A DNA stretch of 64,000 nucleotides, taken from NCBI RefSeq assembly GCF_947499705.1, contig NZ_CANMPJ010000002.1, positions 558,001-622,000 of the forward strand, written 5' to 3'. Shown one piece after another: positions 51,754 to 60,014 of the stretch. Both the position numbers and the translations under genes were made by a program. The DNA is from an uncultured Erythrobacter sp. Its GTDB lineage: Bacteria; Pseudomonadota; Alphaproteobacteria; Sphingomonadales; Sphingomonadaceae. Below the pieces are notes generated by a model. The model did no database searches. It saw only the letters and a list, made by a program, of their open reading frames with translations, and had not been told where the DNA came from. Positions within the stretch are counted from its first letter, which is position 1, and each line of letters opens with the position of its first letter.

Positions 51754-51860
51754 GCATCTCAAATAGGAAGTCTGCGCAACAATACAAGGTTTGAGAGAAA
51801 ATATTGATGCAATATGAGGTTTATGTCGAAAGATTGTACGATTTTCCTGTTATTTCAACG

Positions 51861-51887
51861 TAACATGTGTTAATGCCATGTTCATGG
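51861..51887. promoter_or_regulatory. Two adjacent palindromes before the YqiJ-like gene
   Basis: TAACATGTGTTA (51861-51872) and CCATGTTCATGG (51876-51887), four bases apart in an AT-rich stretch typical of a promoter. A 24-codon frame starting inside the second (51878) ends in ATGA overlapping the next start. Possible operator and coupled leader ORF; low confidence. Confidence 0.35.
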
Positions 51888-51948
51888 GAAAAATCAGGAA
51901 CGAGACCGTTGCAGTGTTTGCGGCGTGCTTCGTTGCAGGTGCAATGAC

Positions 51949-52584
51949 ATGACCCTGCTCGAACCGCACAACCTGCCTTTTGCCGTCGCTATCGGCTTTA
52001 TGCTGTTTCTTGTCATCGCTCAGGTGATCGGGCTCGGCGAGCTGTTCGAAGGCGATGCCGATGTCGATTTGGACTTCGATGCGGATGGCGCCGTCAGTGG
52101 CGGCTTGCTTGAAGGAGGGCTCAGTCTGCTCGGGATCGGCCGCGTGCCGCTCATGATCTGGCTGATGATGTTCCTGGTGGTGTTTGCCGCGATCGGCGTC
52201 TCAGGACAGCAATTGGCGATCTCTCTGCTTGGGACGCCATTTTACGCGCCGCTCGCAGCTCTCCTCGCAGGAGGAGCAGCGTTGCCGGTCAACGGTGTTC
52301 TGTCCCGTCCACTGGAGCGCATGCTGCCAAAGGACGAGACCAGCGCAGTCGGGCTGGAAAGCCTGGTCCGTCGCGATGCCGAGATTCAGATTGGCACCGC
52401 GCGGACGGGTTCACCGGCGCGTTCAAAGGTGATCGACATGCATGGTCACCCCCATTTTGTCATGGTTGAACCGCATGATCCCGCCGCGGAGCTGCACGAG
52501 GGCGAAACCGTCCTCTTGGTGCGGCGCGAAGGCGAGACTTTTTATGGGGTCCAGTATGAAAATCCGCTGTTGGGTCTGGAATAG
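51949..52584 (+). CDS. YqiJ-like OB-fold membrane protein
   Basis: A 211-aa inner-membrane protein with three hydrophobic regions (FAVAIGFMLFLVIAQVIGLG, PLMIWLMMFLVVFAAIGV, FYAPLAALLAGGAALPV) and a C-terminal NfeD/YqiJ-type OB-fold (SLVRRDAEIQIGTARTGSPARSKVIDMHGHPHFVMVEPHD...). An acidic loop (EGDADVDLDFDADG) follows helix 1. Located 61 bases before a flotillin gene, exactly as in E. coli yqiJ-yqiK, so it likely partners the flotillin in membrane microdomains. Confidence 0.88.
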   Translation: MTLLEPHNLPFAVAIGFMLFLVIAQVIGLGELFEGDADVDLDFDADGAVSGGLLEGGLSLLGIGRVPLMIWLMMFLVVFAAIGVSGQQLAISLLGTPFYAPLAALLAGGAALPVNGVLSRPLERMLPKDETSAVGLESLVRRDAEIQIGTARTGSPARSKVIDMHGHPHFVMVEPHDPAAELHEGETVLLVRREGETFYGVQYENPLLGLE

Positions 52585-52645
52585 GCGGAACCACCATTAG
52601 TCGCGCGACAACCCAAGGGCCGCGCTGAACGAAACAGGAGAAAAT

Positions 52646-54388
52646 ATGGATTACCTAGTCGAATATGCGGTCTGGATCGGGATCGTCTTGGTCCTCTTTT
52701 TCGGGATCATCTTCTTCCTCACCACGCTTTATCGCCGGGCCTCCAAGGAAATCGCCTTCGTGCGGACCGGTGTTGGCGGCGAAAAGGTCGTGATGAATGG
52801 TGGCGCGCTGGTTCTTCCGGTGTTCCACGAGACCATGCCGGTCAACATGAACACTCTGGTGCTCGCGGTTGTACGCCGCGATGGCGAAGCTCTGATTACG
52901 CTCGACCGTTTGCGGATCGATGTGAAGGCGGAATTCTATGTCCGCGTTCGCCCGGATGCAGGCGCGATTGCGATGGCGGCGCAAACGTTGGGTCAACGCA
53001 CGATGCAGCCGGAAATGCTCAAGGATCTCGTCGAGGGTAAATTCGTCGACGCGCTGCGCTCGGTCGCGGCGGGGATGAGCATGAACGAGTTGCATGAACA
53101 GCGTGCGGACTTCGTTCAGAAGGTGCAGCAGGTTTCGTCAAACGACCTCGCGATGAACGGCCTCGAACTGGAATCGGTCTCTCTGACTGGGCTGGACCAG
53201 ACCTCAATCGAGCACTTCAACGCCAACAACGCGTTCGATGCCGAAGGCCTGACCAAGCTCACCGAACAGATCGAAGCGCGCAAGAAACTGCGCAACGACA
53301 TCGAGCAGGACACGCGTGTCCAGATGGAGACGAAAAACCTCGAAGCCGATACCAAATCGTTCGAAATCGGGCGCGATCAGGAATACGCACGGCTTGCTCA
53401 AGAACGCGAAGTCGAAGTGCGCCGTGCCGCGCAAATGGCGGAGATTGCTCGCGAACAGGCCGAGCGCCAGCGCGAAGCCGACGCTGCGAAGATCGAAGCC
53501 AAGAAACTGGTCGACAGCCAGCAGATCGAAGCTGATCGCTCGGTTGAAGAGGCCCGGATCGATCAGGTGCGCGCTCTCGAAATCGCTCGTCAGGAACAGC
53601 AGATCGCGGTCCAGAACAAGTCTCGCGAAGAAAGCCAGGCCAAGGCCGAAGCCGATGCTGCCCGTGCCAAGGCTGTTGCGGCTGAAGAGCAAGTCGCGAC
53701 TGCACGTGAAAGCGAGATTGCTGAACGTCAGAAGAAGATCGAGCTGATCGAAGCGGCCAAGCAGGCTGAACGTGAAGCTATCGGCATCAAGGTTGAAGCT
53801 GAAGCAGAGAAGGACGCGGCGACCAACCGTGCCGAGGCTGCAAGGCTCGAGGCGAAGGGGGATGCCGACGCCGAAGTCCTGCGCGCCGAAGCCGACCGAG
53901 TGCGCTTTGAAGTCGAAGCCGCCGGTCAGGAAGCGATCAACGAAGCGGCAAACATCCTGTCGATGGATCAGATCAGCCTGCAGACCAAACTGGCGCTGCT
54001 CAAAGTGCTGCCCGAGGTCATCAAGGAAAGCGCAAAGCCGATGGAGGCAATCGACTCGATCAAGATCGTTCAGGTCGACGGGCTCACCAATGGCGGTTCC
54101 GGAGGCGGCGCGGCCAACGATGGCGGCGGCGCAGTTGGAGGCGGTTCGGGCAACCTTGCGACCGACGCTGTGTCAGCCGCATTGGCCTACCGCGCTCAGG
54201 CACCCGTGCTTGACGGGTTGATGAAGGAATTGGGCTTGAACGGTTCTTCGCTCGGCAGCCTGGTTGAGGCTGCGGCTGAAGACCCTGCTGGGGAACCTAA
54301 GGCGGAAGAACCGCAATTCATCGCGAATGATGGGATCGAAGACGGGACTTCGCCAGACGACTTGCCGACGGATGAAGCCGCCGAATAA
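52646..54388 (+). CDS. YqiK-like flotillin (SPFH protein)
   Basis: A 580-aa flotillin. N-terminal helix (WIGIVLVLFFGIIFFLTTL), SPFH domain (about 35-190; RTGVGGEKVVMNGGALVLPVFHETMPVNMNTL), then a long alpha-helical coiled coil of charged heptads (about 190-430; REQAERQREADAAKIEAKKL and similar), and a glycine-rich C-terminal tail. Preceded by CAGGAGAAAAT at the ATG. Flotillins form membrane platforms; coupled with the YqiJ-like gene upstream. Both are followed by a terminator-like hairpin at 54418. Confidence 0.93.
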   Translation: MDYLVEYAVWIGIVLVLFFGIIFFLTTLYRRASKEIAFVRTGVGGEKVVMNGGALVLPVFHETMPVNMNTLVLAVVRRDGEALITLDRLRIDVKAEFYVRVRPDAGAIAMAAQTLGQRTMQPEMLKDLVEGKFVDALRSVAAGMSMNELHEQRADFVQKVQQVSSNDLAMNGLELESVSLTGLDQTSIEHFNANNAFDAEGLTKLTEQIEARKKLRNDIEQDTRVQMETKNLEADTKSFEIGRDQEYARLAQEREVEVRRAAQMAEIAREQAERQREADAAKIEAKKLVDSQQIEADRSVEEARIDQVRALEIARQEQQIAVQNKSREESQAKAEADAARAKAVAAEEQVATARESEIAERQKKIELIEAAKQAEREAIGIKVEAEAEKDAATNRAEAARLEAKGDADAEVLRAEADRVRFEVEAAGQEAINEAANILSMDQISLQTKLALLKVLPEVIKESAKPMEAIDSIKIVQVDGLTNGGSGGGAANDGGGAVGGGSGNLATDAVSAALAYRAQAPVLDGLMKELGLNGSSLGSLVEAAAEDPAGEPKAEEPQFIANDGIEDGTSPDDLPTDEAAE

Positions 54389-54417
54389 CTTCACCCCATC
54401 TTTACTACATCGCAAGG

Positions 54418-54456
54418 CCTCCCGGATAGCGCACCGCCATCCGGGAGGTTTGCTTT
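54418..54456 (+). terminator. Terminator-like hairpin overlapping the next Shine-Dalgarno
   Basis: CCTCCCGGAT (54418-54427), loop of 11, ATCCGGGAGG (54439-54448), then TTTGCTTT running into the DUF4259 ATG at 54457. The right arm contains GGGAGG (54443-54448), eight bases before that ATG, so the stem hides the ribosome-binding site of the next gene. It may end the flotillin mRNA and/or control DUF4259 translation. Confidence 0.75.
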
Positions 54457-55101
54457 ATGGGCGTATGGGGCACGGGTTCCTTCGAAAACGACGATGCATT
54501 GGATTTCGCTGGTGAAATCCGGTCCCTCGACGATTTAGCTAACGAAGTTCGACTGCACGATGTCGGCGCGGCATTGGACGTCGACAAGGCCTGCCGCGTG
54601 ATCGTGGTCGGCGAATGCGTGGCGGCAATGCGCGGCCATCGGCATCAGGACATGCCGGACGATCTGGCACAGACAGTCCATGCCTTTGGACCGCCGCCGG
54701 ACGAATTGTTCGACAATGCGCGCGACAGCGTGTCGATGGTGATCTCCGACAGCGAGCTAAGCGACCTTTGGGCAGAGTCCGATGATCGTGCGGGCTTCAA
54801 TCTTGCGATGACCGACCTGATCGATCGGCTTAATCAGCCGCTTGCGACGGCTAAGAAACCTGCCAAGAAAGCTCCAAAGCCCAACCTCAGCCCGTGCTGG
54901 ATCTGCGGCAAGGGAATGGGCCAGGAATTCACGTCCATCGATGTCTCGCTCGATCCCGAGACAGGGATGAGTCAGGGCGGAAGCGTCCATCTGGCTTGCC
55001 TCAACGCTGCGCTGCATCCGAAATATCTGATTCAGGATTGGCAGTTCGACGATGAGATGATCGCACGTATGACCGGCGACATTTTTGGCAAGGACACTTA
55101 A
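54457..55101 (+). CDS. DUF4259 protein with C-terminal zinc-ribbon-like segment
   Basis: A 214-aa soluble protein. The N-terminal part (about 1-130; MGVWGTGSFENDDALDFAGEI...) is typical of DUF4259. A lysine/proline-rich linker (ATAKKPAKKAPKPNLS) is followed by a second module with CWICGKGM and VHLACLNAALH, a C-x2-C...H-x2-C zinc-binding arrangement I do not recall in ordinary DUF4259 proteins. Function unknown. The TAA stop overlaps the galU stop by TTAA. Confidence 0.83.
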   Translation: MGVWGTGSFENDDALDFAGEIRSLDDLANEVRLHDVGAALDVDKACRVIVVGECVAAMRGHRHQDMPDDLAQTVHAFGPPPDELFDNARDSVSMVISDSELSDLWAESDDRAGFNLAMTDLIDRLNQPLATAKKPAKKAPKPNLSPCWICGKGMGQEFTSIDVSLDPETGMSQGGSVHLACLNAALHPKYLIQDWQFDDEMIARMTGDIFGKDT

Positions 55102-55979
55102 CCGAGCAGTCTCTGGACCATGGCGCGAACATCCGCGCCCATGTCTTCGCGTTCCAGTGCCAGTGCCAACGTCGCCTCGACAAAGCCAACCTTGCTGCCG
55201 CAATCGTAGCGATTGCCGTCGAACGTGACCGCGTGAAACGGCTGTGTACCGATCATCCGCGCCATCGCGTCGGTCAGCTGAATCTCTCCACCAGCGCCTT
55301 TGCCTTGGTTTTCCAAAGTGCGCATGACCTCCGGTTGCAGAATGTAGCGTCCTGAGATGATCTTGTTCGAAGGCGCTTCGGCGACCGGCGGCTTCTCCAC
55401 CAAGCCAGTCACTTCGGTCAGCGAGCCTTGTTCTGCACCGGGTTGGATCACGCCATAGCTGGACACTTCCTCCATCGGAATTTCGAGCACGCTGATCAGG
55501 TTGCCGCCTACTTCATTATAGGCATCGACCATCTGTTTCATGCAGCCAGTCCCGCCTTTCTTGCCGATCATCAGCTCATCGGGGAGGAAGATCGCGAATG
55601 GCTCGTCGCCAACGATTGCCCGCGCGCACCAGATCGCGTGACCCAGACCCAGCGGCACTTGCTGGCGAACGGTGATGATATCGCCCGGCGTAGCCCGGGT
55701 CGGATCGAGCACGCTCATATCCTTGCCGCGCTCGCTCATCGTGTCCTCGAGCTCATACGCGACATCGAAATGCTCGACGATCGCAGTTTTGCCGCGACCA
55801 GTGACAAAGATCATCTGTTCGATCCCGGCCTCGCGCGCTTCGTCGACCGCGTACTGGATCAGAGGGCGATCAACGATTGGGAGCAGTTCCTTCGGGATCG
55901 CTTTGGTTGCTGGGAGGAAGCGTGTGCCGAGCCCGGCGACGGGAAAGACGGCTTTTTTGATGGGCTTGTGCGACGTCAT
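55098..55979 (-). CDS. galU: UTP-glucose-1-phosphate uridylyltransferase
   Basis: GalU makes UDP-glucose from UTP and glucose-1-phosphate, feeding cell-wall and exopolysaccharide synthesis. The 293-aa product has the nucleotide-binding start KKAVFPVAGLGTRFLPATKAIPKELLPIVDRPLIQYAVDEA, GLGHAIWCAR, FAIFLPDELM and EKPPVAEAPSN, which are typical. Single gene; divergent from murA by 119 bases. Confidence 0.96.
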   Translation of the reverse strand: MTSHKPIKKAVFPVAGLGTRFLPATKAIPKELLPIVDRPLIQYAVDEAREAGIEQMIFVTGRGKTAIVEHFDVAYELEDTMSERGKDMSVLDPTRATPGDIITVRQQVPLGLGHAIWCARAIVGDEPFAIFLPDELMIGKKGGTGCMKQMVDAYNEVGGNLISVLEIPMEEVSSYGVIQPGAEQGSLTEVTGLVEKPPVAEAPSNKIISGRYILQPEVMRTLENQGKGAGGEIQLTDAMARMIGTQPFHAVTFDGNRYDCGSKVGFVEATLALALEREDMGADVRAMVQRLLG

Positions 55980-56098
55980 GAAAGAGGCTCCCTGATTGCT
56001 CGACTGTCGTGCCGTCCGAGCAGCGGTAGGTCAATGTCGAGGATAATGGTCCTCCGCGTCAGTTGCGCGAAAGGCATGATCCGCTAAGGCGATGCGTC

Positions 56099-57382
56099 AT
56101 GGATAAACTGATTATCAAAGGCGGCAATCGCCTGTCGGGTACGATCCCGATTTCCGGGGCCAAGAACGCTGCGTTGACGCTGATCCCCTGCGCGTTGCTG
56201 ACGGAAGAACCGCTGACTCTACGCAACTTGCCGCGGCTGGCTGACATCGACGGCTTTCAGCATTTGATGAACCAATTCGGGGTGACTACCGCGATCCAAG
56301 GGACGCGTCCGGAGGATTTCGGTCGGGTCATGACGATGGAGGCGACACGGATCACGTCGACCGTCGCGCCGTATGATCTGGTTCGCAAAATGCGCGCCTC
56401 GATTCTGGTGCTTGGGCCGATGCTAGGGCGGATGGGAGAGGCTACCGTATCCATGCCTGGCGGCTGCGCGATCGGAAACCGGCCGATCGACTTGCACCTC
56501 AAGGCGCTCGAAGCCTTTGGCGCCGAGATTGAGATGGCGCAGGGTTACGTAAAAGCCATGCAGCCCGATGGCGGATTGCCCGGCGGCGATTTCGATTTTC
56601 CAGTGGTCTCAGTCGGTGCGACCGAGAACGCCTTGATGGCAGCGGTACTGGCGAATGGCACAAGCCGCTTGTTCAATGCCGCGCGCGAACCCGAGATTGT
56701 CGATCTGTGCAATCTCCTCACCGCGATGGGCGCCGAAATCGAAGGGATCGGCTCTTCCGACCTGACGATCCACGGGGTGAAGCGGCTCAATGGCGCAACC
56801 TACAAGGTTATGGCCGACCGGATTGAAGCCGGCTCCTATGCCTGCGCCGCAGCGATCACCGGTGGCGACGTGCGGCTCGAAGGGGCGAATGCGCACGACA
56901 TGGTTTCGACGTTGGCAGCACTGCGCGCAATCGGCCTTCATGTCGAAGAGGATGCCAAAGGTGTGACCGTGAAATCCAACGGAGCACTCCAACCCACTGA
57001 TCTTACCACCGCTCCGTTCCCCGGTCTCGCCACCGATATGCAGGCCCAATTGATGAGCCTGCTGTGCAAGGCCGAGGGCACCAGTGTTCTGAAAGAAACG
57101 ATCTTCGAAAATCGCTTCATGCATGTGCCCGAACTGGCACGGATGGGCGCGGATATCGCGACCGAAGGCCGCACTGCGATTGTCAAAGGCCCGGTTGATC
57201 TGACGGGCGCCGAAGTCATGGCGACCGACCTGCGCGCCTCGATGAGTCTGATTATCGCGGCGCTGGCAGCCGAAGGCGAGACCACCGTTCGCCGGATCTA
57301 TCACCTCGATCGCGGCTACGAGCGGCTGGAGGAAAAACTCCAACTTGTCGGCGCGAATATCGAGCGAGTTGGCGACGACTGA
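56099..57382 (+). CDS. murA: UDP-N-acetylglucosamine 1-carboxyvinyltransferase
   Basis: MurA adds enolpyruvate to UDP-GlcNAc, the first committed peptidoglycan step. The 427-aa product has the two-domain inside-out barrel layout. Active-site Cys123 is in [24 protein letters not shown], so it is the fosfomycin-sensitive Cys form; SGAKNAAL lies near the N-terminus and [12 protein letters not shown] late in the protein. ATG 56099 gives MDKLIIKGG. Converges on the GNAT gene. Confidence 0.96.
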   Translation: MDKLIIKGGNRLSGTIPISGAKNAALTLIPCALLTEEPLTLRNLPRLADIDGFQHLMNQFGVTTAIQGTRPEDFGRVMTMEATRITSTVAPYDLVRKMRASILVLGPMLGRMGEATVSMPGGCAIGNRPIDLHLKALEAFGAEIEMAQGYVKAMQPDGGLPGGDFDFPVVSVGATENALMAAVLANGTSRLFNAAREPEIVDLCNLLTAMGAEIEGIGSSDLTIHGVKRLNGATYKVMADRIEAGSYACAAAITGGDVRLEGANAHDMVSTLAALRAIGLHVEEDAKGVTVKSNGALQPTDLTTAPFPGLATDMQAQLMSLLCKAEGTSVLKETIFENRFMHVPELARMGADIATEGRTAIVKGPVDLTGAEVMATDLRASMSLIIAALAAEGETTVRRIYHLDRGYERLEEKLQLVGANIERVGDD

Positions 57383-57398
57383 TCGCGGAATAGGGGGA

Positions 57399-57815
57399 CT
57401 AGACTTCGCGGCCCATCGAAATTCTCGCCTCGGTCTGGAAACCCAGTTTTGCATAGAAGGCTTCCACCGCGTCATTTCCAGCACGGATCTGCAGATTGAC
57501 TTTCCCGCAGCCCCGGCGGCGCAACTCTTGAACTGCGTGCTCGACTAGCTGCCGCCCTATTCCCGCGCGCTGCTTGTGCGGGTCAACAGCGACAGAATAG
57601 AGCCATCCTCGGTGGCCGTCCCACCCCGCCATGATGGTTCCGACGACCGCGTCCTCTCGTTCGATCGCCACCCAGAACAATCCATCTTTAAGTGAAAGTT
57701 TTACCGGGATCGCTGAACCAGCCTGATTGCGCGGTGGATCATTTGGAAACACCTCACGCCACAATCGATCCACGCCGTCAAAGTGTGCGGGATCATAAGG
57801 CTGGATTTCGATCAT
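57399..57815 (-). CDS. GNAT acetyltransferase, YpeA-like
   Basis: A 138-aa GNAT from the ATG at 57815. Acetyl-CoA-binding motif A is VAVDPHKQRAGIGRQLVEHAV (Q/RxxGxG/A), followed by VNLQIRAGNDAVEAFYAKLGFQTE, which resembles YpeA/RimI-type acetyltransferases. Substrate unknown. The ATG overlaps the stop of the preceding RHH gene (ATGA 57815-57812), a coupling like that of GNAT toxin-RHH antitoxin modules, though the sequence points to an ordinary acetyltransferase. Confidence 0.88.
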   Translation of the reverse strand: MIEIQPYDPAHFDGVDRLWREVFPNDPPRNQAGSAIPVKLSLKDGLFWVAIEREDAVVGTIMAGWDGHRGWLYSVAVDPHKQRAGIGRQLVEHAVQELRRRGCGKVNLQIRAGNDAVEAFYAKLGFQTEARISMGREV

Positions 57816-58048
57816 TTCAGGCGCTCGCTGACCAGCCACACCCGAATAGCGCTCGCCAGCCCCGGCGGGGTCTCGGATTTGATCCGCTCGGCGTCGATAC
57901 GGGCGACCAATGCGTTGATTGGCACGCCTTCGCCCTCGGCAGCATCGCGCAGCATGTCCCAGAACAGCGGTTCCAGGCTGATCGAAGTCTTGTGTCCGGC
58001 GATCTGGATCGAGCGTTTAACGGGTGGATGATAGAATGATGGCAGCAT
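57812..58048 (-). CDS. Ribbon-helix-helix domain protein
   Basis: A 78-aa protein from the ATG at 58048 (MLPSFYHPPVKRSIQIAGHK). The RHH_4-like fold spans KRSIQIAGHKTSISLEPLFWDMLRDAAEGEGVPINALVARID; this domain type is widespread in Alphaproteobacteria, probably a DNA-binding dimer. The GTG at VKRS is an alternative start. First gene of a two-gene unit with the GNAT gene. Upstream DNA has AATTGACA twice (58097-58104, 58106-58113) and TGACA-CTA-TGTCA (58109-58121), a possible own operator. Confidence 0.85.
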   Translation of the reverse strand: MLPSFYHPPVKRSIQIAGHKTSISLEPLFWDMLRDAAEGEGVPINALVARIDAERIKSETPPGLASAIRVWLVSERLK

Positions 58049-58312
58049 CGCGGTGCCGGATAGCAAACATTGCCGCGCCTGTCCGCTGCCGCGCGAAATT
58101 GACAGAATTGACACTATGTCACCTTCACTGTTGGAGCGTTAGCCTTTGAAATTGCGATCAAATACGGCCCAAATGCGAAGTTGACACTTGTCCAACACGA
58201 AACGCGCTGTCGAGGGCGCATTTTAGCCCGCGAACGGTTAAGTCGACGATGTGAAAGAGCCGCGATCATGATACGTGCGCGAGTAGCTGTAGGAAACTGA
58301 TCGGAGACGGGC

Positions 58313-58918
58313 GTGGCTGACATCGCCAAAGGCGAAGACGGGACCATGCGCTGCGGCTGGTCCGATGCCACGCCGCAATACCGCCGTTATCACGATGAAG
58401 AATGGGGCTATCCGGTCGGCGATGATCGGCGCCTGTTCGAGAAGATATGCCTTGAAGGTTTCCAATCCGGGCTGAGCTGGCGCACGATTCTGGAAAAGCG
58501 GGAGAATTTCCGCGCGGCCTTTTGCGACTTCGACTTCCATGCCGTTGCCCGCTTCACCGACGAGGATGTCGCAAAGCTGCTGCACAATGCTGGAATCATC
58601 CGTCATCGCGGAAAGATCGAAGCGACAATCAACAACGCTCAGCGAGCGATTGAAATGGTCGCGGATGAAGGCTCGCTCGCTCACTTCTTTTGGCAATTCG
58701 AACCGCAAGATCGCCTGTGGGATGGGGTGGATATGCCCGCCTCTACCGAGGCATCGGCAGCCATTTCGAAAGAGTTGAAGAAGCGCGGCTGGAAGTTTGT
58801 CGGGCCGACGACTGCCTACGCTTTCATGCAGGCGATGGGGCTGATCAACGATCATGCGCCGGGATGCGATGCGCGCAACAAAGTGGAAGCGGCGCGTCAG
58901 AAATTCCGCGTGCCTTGA
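58313..58918 (+). CDS. tag: DNA-3-methyladenine glycosylase I
   Basis: Tag removes 3-methyladenine from alkylated DNA. The 201-aa product has MRCGWSDATPQYRRYHDEEWGYP near the N-terminus, EGFQSGLSWRTILEKRENFR, and zinc ligands Cys and His there plus NDHAPGCDARN near the C-terminus. The GTG at 58313 has GGAGA six bases upstream; the ATG at 58346 is a weaker alternative. Confidence 0.95.
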   Translation: MADIAKGEDGTMRCGWSDATPQYRRYHDEEWGYPVGDDRRLFEKICLEGFQSGLSWRTILEKRENFRAAFCDFDFHAVARFTDEDVAKLLHNAGIIRHRGKIEATINNAQRAIEMVADEGSLAHFFWQFEPQDRLWDGVDMPASTEASAAISKELKKRGWKFVGPTTAYAFMQAMGLINDHAPGCDARNKVEAARQKFRVP

Positions 58919-58943
58919 ACTCAGTCCGCCAAGCGCCTCTGAC

Positions 58944-59156
58944 TTATTTGTAGTGCTCGCGCCGGTCGCCGAACGTGCGGACGCGCTTGCGCCAGGTGCG
59001 ATAACTGCTCGGTTTCAAATTACTGCGCATGAGCGTTTTGACTTCGCTGTCGGACAGTCCGAATTGCGCGTTGATATCTGCGAAACTGACATGATCGCTC
59101 AGCGCCATTTCGATGATGGCGCTGATATCGGCTTCGCTGAGTTCGGGACCGGGCAT
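58944..59156 (-). CDS. TIGR03643/DUF2805-like small protein
   Basis: A 70-aa protein beginning MPGPELSEADISAIIEMALSD and ending RTFGDRREHYK. It fits TIGR03643 family proteins, conserved in proteobacteria and often beside photolyase or DNA-repair genes; function unknown. Its middle helices (FADINAQFGLSDSEVKTLMR) suggest a helix-turn-helix. Converges on tag with a 25-base gap. Confidence 0.88.
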   Translation of the reverse strand: MPGPELSEADISAIIEMALSDHVSFADINAQFGLSDSEVKTLMRSNLKPSSYRTWRKRVRTFGDRREHYK

Positions 59157-59199
59157 TGCGCAGCCGATCTAGGGTGACCGGTGCCGAATACCAAGCCGG

Positions 59200-59880
59200 T
59201 CAGGCAGCCCGAGCCTTTGCCAATGCTCCACCCAGCCGGTCGGCCAGAGGTGTATCGAATGGCTGCGAGCGCATGGCCATGGTCGCCAGCTCCTGAATTT
59301 CCAGTGGATGCTGGAATTGCATGCCGAAGGTCGTGTCTTCCTGCCAACGGACCTGACCAAGTCGCTGGGGCAGGCCAAGCGCTTCGAAGCTGACCAGCCG
59401 CTGTTCGGGATGCGCGGCGTCGCTTTCGAACTTCGCACCTTCGCGCGAAATGTCGATCAGCTTCACCCGTGTGATTGCCCGTCCGTCGGTGATGCGGGCT
59501 TCGGCGGTGATATCCAGCCGGATCGGGCGATTTTCGAACGGGCTTTCTTCGTGCAGAAATTCGTCGAGCGAGATCTCGCTGCCGAAACGATAGCCTGCCT
59601 GACGTTTGCCAGCCCAGACCCGCTCCAGCGGATAGGTAAGCCCGTTGGTCAATTGTAGGATGATGCGCGGTTCGGACGGGGCTTCGTGCAGGAAGCTGAG
59701 GCCAATACCGAGCTCCGACAGATCGCGGATCAGGCACACATATTCGCCGGTCTGACACACCACTTTCGCGATGCGCAGCATTGCTGACTTATGGGCTGAC
59801 TTACCTACTGCGGCGCGATGTTCGTCGCTCGCTACATCGCCGATTGTCGGCCCCGAAGTTACTGATACCATCTCGGCCAT
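59200..59880 (-). CDS. Tandem PilZ-like protein with degenerate first site
   Basis: A 226-aa protein (ATG 59880; AAGG seven bases upstream) with two PilZ-like domains, paralogous to 16746-17384. Domain 1 has the RDLSELGIGLSF half of the ligand motif, but where the paralogue has RAAPR it has RAAVGKSAHK, so R-x3-R is missing. Domain 2 has NRPIRLDI and DISREGAKFES. It may dimerise with, or have diverged from, the c-di-GMP-binding paralogue. A GTG at 59904 is an alternative start. Confidence 0.8.
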   Translation of the reverse strand: MAEMVSVTSGPTIGDVASDEHRAAVGKSAHKSAMLRIAKVVCQTGEYVCLIRDLSELGIGLSFLHEAPSEPRIILQLTNGLTYPLERVWAGKRQAGYRFGSEISLDEFLHEESPFENRPIRLDITAEARITDGRAITRVKLIDISREGAKFESDAAHPEQRLVSFEALGLPQRLGQVRWQEDTTFGMQFQHPLEIQELATMAMRSQPFDTPLADRLGGALAKARAA

Positions 59881-60014
59881 AATGCGCCTTAGCCCCTCAC
59901 TCACCCCACCTTTGGATAATGGAAGCTAACCTAGTGTGGTTAACGAATTACCAAAGTGCGGGAAGATTCCGCTGTTAGGCACGGTATTTCAGACGGATAG
60001 CGGCCCGGCTGGCA

